Source: Candidatus Hodarchaeota archaeon
GTDB lineage: Archaea; Asgardarchaeota; Heimdallarchaeia; Hodarchaeales; YT1-039
Assembly (NCBI GenBank): GCA_016840025.1
Contig: JAEOTF010000180.1
Coordinates: forward strand, 1 to 10,292
DNA length: 10,292 nucleotides
Direction of reading: 5' to 3'
This document shows, piece by piece, positions 6,371 to 10,292 of this stretch. A program made the position numbers and the translations under genes. Positions within the stretch are counted from its first letter, which is position 1. Each line of letters starts with the position of its first letter. The notes beneath the pieces were generated by a model. The model had not been told where the DNA came from. It saw nothing but the letters and a program-made list of their open reading frames with translations, and searched no databases.

Positions 6371-7222
6371 TCAAATCTTAATATTGAATCCCTCGAAGGG
6401 ATAGATTTTTTCATCCTTTCTTGCCTTTTCAGTTCTTAAATTATCATTTACCTGCTTAAAAGCTTCTAAGGCGGAAATAAGTAGGTTTTTGGAAACAAAG
6501 GCCTCATTATGGGCTGGACAAAGGAAATTAATTCCATCTAGCAAACCAATAAGATACTGAAGAGAGTTAATGTAATCATGCAAATTCGATCCTTGAAGAT
6601 GAGCGAAAAGTGTCCCAGGGTAAAAAGTATCTCCTGTAAAGAGGATATTAAACCATGTATCTTGTAAACAAATACTACCTGGTGAATGCCCTGGTGTGTG
6701 GTGGACAATTAATGTGCGGTTGCCAATGTCTATAGTTTCTTTATTATGTAAACGTCGTGTAACCGTGGAAGGATGGATTTGGTAAGTTGATAAATCAAAG
6801 TTCGGAGGTAATTCAAGATACCAATCGGGATGCATGAATTCCTTACATTCATCGATTGAATATCCTCGTTGGATTCGTGTAAGCTCCCAGTCATCATCAT
6901 AAGCCCGTATCTCATTAAAATGGAAATTACCACCAATATGATCATAGTGAGAATGACTGTTAACAACAACAACAGGTACTTCAACTAAGTTTTGTACTTC
7001 TATATGAATGCTTGAAATACCCATACCCGTATCAAATAAAATTGCACGCTTATCCCCAACAATTAGGTACGAGATGACTTCCTCGACATGAAATGGTTCT
7101 AAAAGCGCAAATGTAAAATCATTCACTTTATATATTTCAAACCAGCGTGAAATACTTTTAATACGTGCTAGCCGCTGATTACCCGGGCGTGGTAGAACAG
7201 AAGGCCAACTACTACTGTTCAT
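6371..7222 (-). CDS. MBL-fold metallo-hydrolase
   Basis: A 283-residue protein from ATG 7222 with a complete metallo-beta-lactamase fold metal site. H90, H92, D94 and H95 form NSHSHYDHIGG, H179 is in HTPGHSPGS, D198 in FTGDTFY and H238 in CPAHNE. D64 in LFDTGMG closes the first sheet. These seven ligands fit a two-metal hydrolase. The protein is close to the general glyoxalase II-like group, and the HTPGHSPGS form is typical of thioester or small-molecule hydrolases rather than nucleases, since no beta-CASP domain follows. The substrate is unknown. Two upstream in-frame ATGs (7255 and 7243) exist, but AAAAGGAG ends 10 bases before the ATG at 7222, which decides the start. It stands alone between two DUF3795-like relics, so neighbours give little functional help. 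Confidence 0.88.
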   Translation of the reverse strand: MNSSSWPSVLPRPGNQRLARIKSISRWFEIYKVNDFTFALLEPFHVEEVISYLIVGDKRAILFDTGMGISSIHIEVQNLVEVPVVVVNSHSHYDHIGGNFHFNEIRAYDDDWELTRIQRGYSIDECKEFMHPDWYLELPPNFDLSTYQIHPSTVTRRLHNKETIDIGNRTLIVHHTPGHSPGSICLQDTWFNILFTGDTFYPGTLFAHLQGSNLHDYINSLQYLIGLLDGINFLCPAHNEAFVSKNLLISALEAFKQVNDNLRTEKARKDEKIYPFEGFNIKI

Positions 7223-7232
7223 AACGAATAAA

Positions 7233-7240
7233 CTCCTTTT
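7233..7240 (-). promoter_or_regulatory. ribosome binding site of the MBL-fold gene
   Basis: AAAAGGAG on the minus strand is separated from ATG 7222 by 10 bases. It lies inside the reading frame of the two longer start options and so argues against them. Confidence 0.6.
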
Positions 7241-7351
7241 CATATAGAGTATCAAAATTCTTTAATTTCTTTTAGCAATGGAAAAGAAACGACCTGCAAG
7301 AAAATTCTGTTCATAATCTATCTTATAAATCAGATAAATTTTGAATTAAAG

Positions 7352-7442
7352 GTCTATAATAAAATTTACACATAAGAAGGATGAAATAATTGGCAGAAGA
7401 GGATTATGCTTACGGGAGATGTGGAGTCTTCTGCGAAATGTG
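7352..7442. repeat. direct repeat copy B (promoter and start of a DUF3795-like gene)
   Basis: Second copy of the repeat described at 5982-6072, same orientation, offset 1370 bases, no gaps over the compared length. This copy keeps a better TATA box and both of the first two motif cysteines. The 252-base gap 7256-7507 contains only this copy and its following relic sequence. Confidence 0.7.
7355..7363 (+). promoter_or_regulatory. TATA box in repeat copy B
   Basis: TATAATAAA lies about 30 bases before the TTG at 7390, giving a predicted leader of a few bases. The equivalent position in copy A is TTTAATAGG, a degraded version. Confidence 0.4.
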
Positions 7443-7443
7443 A
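7390..7443 (+). pseudogene. truncated DUF3795-like gene relic B
   Basis: TTG at 7390 follows ATAAGAAGG by nine bases and starts a 17-residue frame (MAEEDYAYGRCGVFCEM) ending at TGA 7441-7443. The YGRCGVFCEM opening looks like the first cysteine motif of a DUF3795-type protein. Shortly after, another frame reads KDFSQEIFKKEVGEKRLMSF to a stop at 7509-7511. This could be the shifted tail of the same gene after a large internal deletion; that link is inference. The presumed tail overlaps the 3' end of the minus-strand gene at 7508 by four bases. Confidence 0.45.
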
Positions 7444-7507
7444 AAAGAAAGGACTTTTCCCAAGAAATTTTTAAAAAGGAAGTCGGAGAAAAGAGATTGA
7501 TGAGTTT

Positions 7508-7894
7508 TTAGACATATATTTTATGAGTGATATTGTAGGATTTTCCGTCTTCTATAGATGCTTTAACATTACCTAGTTGGAGGGTAGGTGGTAAAATTGG
7601 AAGTGGTAACCCCATGACTGTAATCTGGTTTTTTAGTGATTCTTCCAATAAACCATTGGGACAAAGTGTTGTTATAACTTCTTCAACTGTTGAATTTTGG
7701 GGGAAAAGACGTTTTTCTCCGTTGAAGTCGATTTCAATTGATGTTTTTTGAAGGTTGATTTGATGAAGTTTAGTGAGAAGGTCATTTATCTTTTGTTCTT
7801 TCAGCCAATAAATACCTTGGTCTTGGATGGTCTTGGGACTAAGAAAAATAGATTCTTTGATTTGGGAACGAATTACTAAAAATCGAAGAAACAC
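7508..7894 (-). CDS. hypothetical protein, possible beta-grasp domain; likely 3' part of an interrupted gene
   Basis: I do not recognise this gene. From the GTG at 7894 it gives 128 residues. The first 45 are basic and helical (for example WLKEQKINDLLTKLHQINL). The rest begins IEIDFNGEKRLF, then STVEEVITTL, and later IEDGKSYNI. A strand-turn-strand with NGE followed by a TVEE helix is how ThiS/MoaD and ubiquitin-like beta-grasp domains begin, so such a fold is possible; no C-terminal diglycine is present (it ends HKIYV). No good ribosome site precedes the GTG. The frame continues upstream past a single TAA (7898-7900) to ATG 7957 or GTG 7987, so the intact gene was probably about 160 residues. 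It is divergent from the nuclease gene and shares its intergenic region, which suggests linked expression. Confidence 0.5.
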   Translation of the reverse strand: MFLRFLVIRSQIKESIFLSPKTIQDQGIYWLKEQKINDLLTKLHQINLQKTSIEIDFNGEKRLFPQNSTVEEVITTLCPNGLLEESLKNQITVMGLPLPILPPTLQLGNVKASIEDGKSYNITHKIYV

Positions 7895-7897
7895 TTT

Positions 7898-7987
7898 TTA
7901 CCATTCTAAGTCTTCTTGAAGAAAACAATCCGATTCTCGATAACTACAATCCCTCATTTCTCTAAAAAAGAAACTATCGCTTAACAC
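7898..7987 (-). pseudogene. upstream in-frame part of the interrupted gene
   Basis: From GTG at 7987 (ATG alternative at 7957), 29 codons run in the same frame as the 7508-7894 gene and end at TAA 7898-7900, followed by AAA and then the downstream GTG. The peptide ends CFLQEDLEW and the downstream frame continues KVFLRFLVIRSQ, a natural-looking join if the TAA were a sense codon such as TAT. A TATA-like box at 8027-8035 and GGTGG just before the GTG support an original start here. It could be a recent nonsense mutation or a sequencing error. Confidence 0.4.
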
Positions 7988-8026
7988 CTAATCCACCATC
8001 AATGATCTTAACATTAATCTTATGTC

Positions 8027-8035
8027 TATTATAAA
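8027..8035 (-). promoter_or_regulatory. TATA-like box for the small divergent gene
   Basis: TTTATAATA on the minus strand predicts transcription from about 8006, some 20 bases before the GTG at 7987. It supports the longer, interrupted form of the small gene. It lies back to back with the box at 8044-8055, so the two transcripts would share one control region. Confidence 0.4.
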
Positions 8036-8043
8036 CAGATCGC

Positions 8044-8055
8044 TTAAAAATATAT
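8044..8055 (+). promoter_or_regulatory. TATA box for the composite nuclease gene
   Basis: TTAAAAATATAT is centred about 28 bases before ATG 8078. Usual archaeal spacing puts the transcript start within a few bases of the ATG, so the mRNA is probably leaderless or nearly so. That also argues against the TTG at 8066 as start. Confidence 0.5.
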
Positions 8056-8077
8056 TAGACATTAATTGGTGGTCTTT

Positions 8078-10108
8078 ATGTCACAAAGAAACAAGAACAC
8101 TAAGGACAAAAACAAGGCTTCCCCATCAAAAAAGAAGGACTTTTCATGCAACATCCTTGACCATCTCTCTGATGCTATTGGTAAGGGATTGACCGAAGAA
8201 CAAATAGTCCAGAAAGTTAAAGAAAATGCCCATCTTTCGCCCAATAAGAAAAATATCCCGCCTAAGATAACACAACCACAATTGAAGTTAAGAAAACAAT
8301 CTACACAAATTGAAATCCCTACTTTCACCAAAGAACCACTCATTTCCTCAGATATCCCCCTCAACCAACCACAAACCTTTTACATCACTATCACAGAGGC
8401 AGTAGAAGGCAGCCAACTTAGTCAATGGACAGTTATCAAGGGTAAAGACAACAATGGGAGAACCTTTAAGATTTTCCTTAATGGTCATCACAGTAACCTC
8501 TGGGAAGTTGGTAAAACCTATGACATCTTTGGAATGGTGACACCTACCCAAATATCTAATGACGAACTAATACATATTCTTAAACAACTTGAAAGGTCAA
8601 TCCAACAACAATTTAATCCCATTATTGCTGCCTGTCATCGAAAAGGACTAACAGCCTGTAAGACCTTCGCAGATGTCTTGGTAACCTTCCATAAAACCCA
8701 TAAAAAGCATAAAACCCTCCGAAACCTACCCAAAATTATGATAAGGCTGGTTAAAAGGGGTAGTCTTGATGTCACTGAAGAAGAATTAAGAAAATTCTAT
8801 CAACTACCTTCAAAACGGAGACAGGAGATTGTTTTCATCCTTTACCATATTCAAGATCTTCACAACAAGGAAATTGCTGAAAAAGTGAACTTGGGAGATG
8901 AGAACCTTAGCGATAAACAAAAAAACAGAAAAATTAAGTATTTTACCGATCTCTTTCCGAGTAAAAAAATTCTCTATAGAGGTGTGACGGACAAAAACCG
9001 TGTGACCATCACGCACCCCCATTTGCTTAAAGCAGTCCATCTCACCAAGAACGGCACGAAAAAGCTTGAAGACTATTCCTACGGCTCACATGAACTCTTC
9101 TGGTGGCTTTGTCCAGAGAAAGACTGTGGGTATGAGTGGAAAGCACCAATCAGGGTTCGCACATCTGGTCATGGTTGTCCCGCCTGTGCGGGACAGGTTG
9201 TCACCGATCGCAACCGTGTGACCATCACGCAGCCCCATTTGCTTAAAACAGTCCATCCCACCAAAAACGACACGAAAAAGCTTGAAAATTATTCCTACGG
9301 ATCGGATGAACTCTTCTGGTGGCTTTGTTCAGAGAAAGACTGTGAGTATGACTGGAAAGCACCAATCAGGGTTCGCACATCTGGTCGTGGTTGTCCCAAG
9401 TGTGGAGGACAGGTTGTCACCGATCACAACCGTGTGACCGTCACACACCCCCATTTGCTTAAAGCATCCCATCCCACCAAAAACGGCACGAAAAAGCTTG
9501 AAAATTATTCCTACGGATCGAACAAACTCTTTTGGTGGCTTTGTCCAGAGAAAGACTGTGGATATGAGTGGAAAGCACCAATCTGTGCTCGTACATCGAA
9601 GAGATTGCCGACTGGTTGTCCCAAGTGTGGTAGGAAAAAGAGTATGTTCGGAGTATTATGGGGAATGGTTCAAGAACATGCTGAGAACATTGTCAAAGCC
9701 TTTTTCCCTAACGCCCGCCATCAATTCTATATCTCTCATAAAAACTCTTATATTAGACCCGACAATGTCGTCCTGTTAGACCCTAACGCTGAAATCAGCG
9801 ATGGTGACGACGGTTTTGATTTGATTATTGAAACTAAACAAACGCCGTGGGGGCGTAGAGTCAAAGAGTGTCTTGGAAAATATCCTCAGCATTGCAAGCG
9901 CCTAATCATCCCGTACTTCTATGGATATAGAAAGTCTATAAACCATCCCGACTTACTTACTGGGAAAACTAAATGTGTCGATTTTCTTACTTTCCCTGAA
10001 CTAATAGTCGAACTTATGAAATTGACAACAATCAAGGTAGATGAAAACAAACTACAAGAGCTAGAAGATGAATATTTAGGACTTGTCGAATTTGCGAATA
10101 ATCTTTAA
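8078..10108 (+). CDS. composite protein: OB-like domain, three DUF4379-type zinc ribbons, PD-(D/E)XK-like nuclease
   Basis: A 676-residue cytoplasmic protein. Residues 1-90 are basic and disordered. About 100-160 is a strand-rich segment (TFYITITEA, FKIFLNG, KTYDIFGMV) resembling an OB fold. About 165-302 is helical and basic, with an HTH-like NKEIAEKVNLG near 260. Residues 305-520 are three 72-residue repeats, each with WWLC-X4-C, YEW or YDW, then GC-P-x-C. This is the DUF4379 (PF14311) probable zinc ribbon, found in many proteins with endonuclease-like domains. The C-terminal part has RPD (D562) and, after DGFD, IIETK (E585, K587), the D...ExK pattern of PD-(D/E)XK nucleases, followed by a basic helix. 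I infer a DNA-binding nuclease of mobile or defensive character; target and partners are unknown. ATG 8078 is preferred over TTG 8066 because of the promoter position. GC content of the repeats is much higher than in neighbouring genes. Confidence 0.8.
   Translation: MSQRNKNTKDKNKASPSKKKDFSCNILDHLSDAIGKGLTEEQIVQKVKENAHLSPNKKNIPPKITQPQLKLRKQSTQIEIPTFTKEPLISSDIPLNQPQTFYITITEAVEGSQLSQWTVIKGKDNNGRTFKIFLNGHHSNLWEVGKTYDIFGMVTPTQISNDELIHILKQLERSIQQQFNPIIAACHRKGLTACKTFADVLVTFHKTHKKHKTLRNLPKIMIRLVKRGSLDVTEEELRKFYQLPSKRRQEIVFILYHIQDLHNKEIAEKVNLGDENLSDKQKNRKIKYFTDLFPSKKILYRGVTDKNRVTITHPHLLKAVHLTKNGTKKLEDYSYGSHELFWWLCPEKDCGYEWKAPIRVRTSGHGCPACAGQVVTDRNRVTITQPHLLKTVHPTKNDTKKLENYSYGSDELFWWLCSEKDCEYDWKAPIRVRTSGRGCPKCGGQVVTDHNRVTVTHPHLLKASHPTKNGTKKLENYSYGSNKLFWWLCPEKDCGYEWKAPICARTSKRLPTGCPKCGRKKSMFGVLWGMVQEHAENIVKAFFPNARHQFYISHKNSYIRPDNVVLLDPNAEISDGDDGFDLIIETKQTPWGRRVKECLGKYPQHCKRLIIPYFYGYRKSINHPDLLTGKTKCVDFLTFPELIVELMKLTTIKVDENKLQELEDEYLGLVEFANNL
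8990..9637 (+). repeat. three tandem 216-base repeats encoding zinc ribbons
   Basis: Copies begin at 8990, 9206 and 9422 with GAC or GAT, then x-AAC-CGT-GTG, an exact 216-base (72-codon) period. Copies 2 and 3 share stretches such as AAGCTTGAAAATTATTCC. Copy 3 ends differently, with three extra residues (KRLPT in place of GH) before its last CPKC. The high identity at base level, including third positions, indicates recent duplication or gene conversion. Confidence 0.9.
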
Positions 10109-10114
10109 TTTTTT
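10109..10114 (+). terminator. T6 tract after the nuclease gene
   Basis: Six T directly follow the TAA stop at 10106-10108. This is the simple form of an archaeal terminator, in a convergent gap of 73 bases before the end of the next gene. Confidence 0.4.
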
Positions 10115-10128
10115 GTAATACAATCAAC

Positions 10129-10186
10129 TGACGCATTAGCAATTGAGCTAGTTCAAATGACGCATTAGCAATTGAGCTAGTTCAAA
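10129..10186. repeat. perfect 29-base tandem duplication
   Basis: Units 10129-10157 and 10158-10186 are identical, and the next four bases (TGAC) start a third unit. Each contains TAGCAATTGAGCTA, whose ends are complementary (TAGC/GCTA). There is no spacer, so it is not a CRISPR array. The distal unit contains the stop codon of the minus-strand gene at 10182. Confidence 0.9.
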
Positions 10187-10292
10187 TGACAGATTTTTCT
10201 GAGGAACCTTCCATTTGCGTATCAGTGATCGTTGCTTTTGTTGAAACTCTGGTCTGATGTTTGTACGCTATTTTTAATGAATGATCTCCGTC
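10182..10292 (-). CDS. C-terminal fragment, possibly alpha/beta hydrolase
   Basis: The minus-strand frame entering from the right edge is open for 36 codons and ends at TGA 10182-10184. Both other minus frames are closed within this stretch. It begins DGDHSLKIAYKHQTR. A G-D-H-S sequence close to the C-terminus, followed by a K-rich stretch, is where small alpha/beta hydrolases carry the catalytic histidine, so this family is a guess worth stating. The last 20 residues (ITDTQMEGSSEKSVI at the end) are polar and look like a loose tail. The stop lies within the 29-base tandem repeat. Coding status itself is moderate because only 111 bases are visible. Confidence 0.4.
   Translation of the reverse strand, partial: DGDHSLKIAYKHQTRVSTKATITDTQMEGSSEKSVI

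Noticed and set aside
8066..8077. TTG start four codons ahead of the nuclease ATG
   Set aside because: The predicted transcript start is close to or after 8066, and the ATG at 8078 fits a leaderless message better.
8062..8364. 100-codon minus-strand open frame opposite the nuclease gene start
   Set aside because: It is antisense to a clearly coding region and its peptide has no recognisable domain; it is best explained as a shadow frame.
10129..10190. CRISPR array
   Set aside because: The 29-base units are directly adjacent with no spacers and there are only two full copies.

Overview
The window looks archaeal. Coding regions are AT-rich and lie on both strands. Several starts are preceded by TATA-like boxes 25-35 bases upstream, giving very short leaders, and TTG or GTG starts are likely in places. 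A long tetratricopeptide protein with 40-residue repeats, cysteine-rich DUF3795-type proteins and a eukaryote-like RanBP2-type zinc-finger microprotein together suggest an Asgard (Promethearchaeota) lineage. That placement is inference; no rRNA or other marker gene is present.

Region 1 (1-3840) is mostly redox metabolism. The tail of a flavin-reductase-type flavoprotein (+) converges on an iron-sulfur flavoprotein (-). The latter is the last of four minus-strand genes separated by 40-46 bases: a long DUF3795 cysteine-rich protein, a Gfo/Idh/MocA oxidoreductase, a D-2-hydroxyacid dehydrogenase and the flavoprotein. They could be one transcript, although weak TATA-like stretches lie in the gaps.

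Region 2 (3841-5966) is a divergent intergenic stretch with a short palindrome, followed by a 605-residue TPR protein read from a TTG start with a good ribosome binding site.

Region 3 (5967-7511) holds an intact MBL-fold hydrolase flanked by two diverged direct repeats of about 90 bases. Each repeat carries a promoter, a ribosome binding site and the first codons of a DUF3795-like gene that then stops, so both look like gene relics. Antisense to the first relic is an unlisted 31-residue ORF that fits the RanBP2-type zinc-finger consensus exactly and has its own TATA box.

Region 4 (7508-10292) looks accessory. A large composite gene encodes a basic tail, a probable OB-like domain, a helical/HTH-like segment, three near-identical zinc-ribbon repeats (DUF4379 type, exact 216-base period) and a C-terminal PD-(D/E)XK-like nuclease. 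Its repeat region is much richer in GC than the TPR gene. It is divergent from a small gene of unknown function, possibly with a beta-grasp fold, whose reading frame continues upstream through a single in-frame TAA. The window ends with a 29-base perfect tandem duplication and the 3' end of a minus-strand gene that may be an alpha/beta hydrolase. The nuclease, its divergent small partner and the RanBP2 microprotein are the best candidates for undescribed biology.
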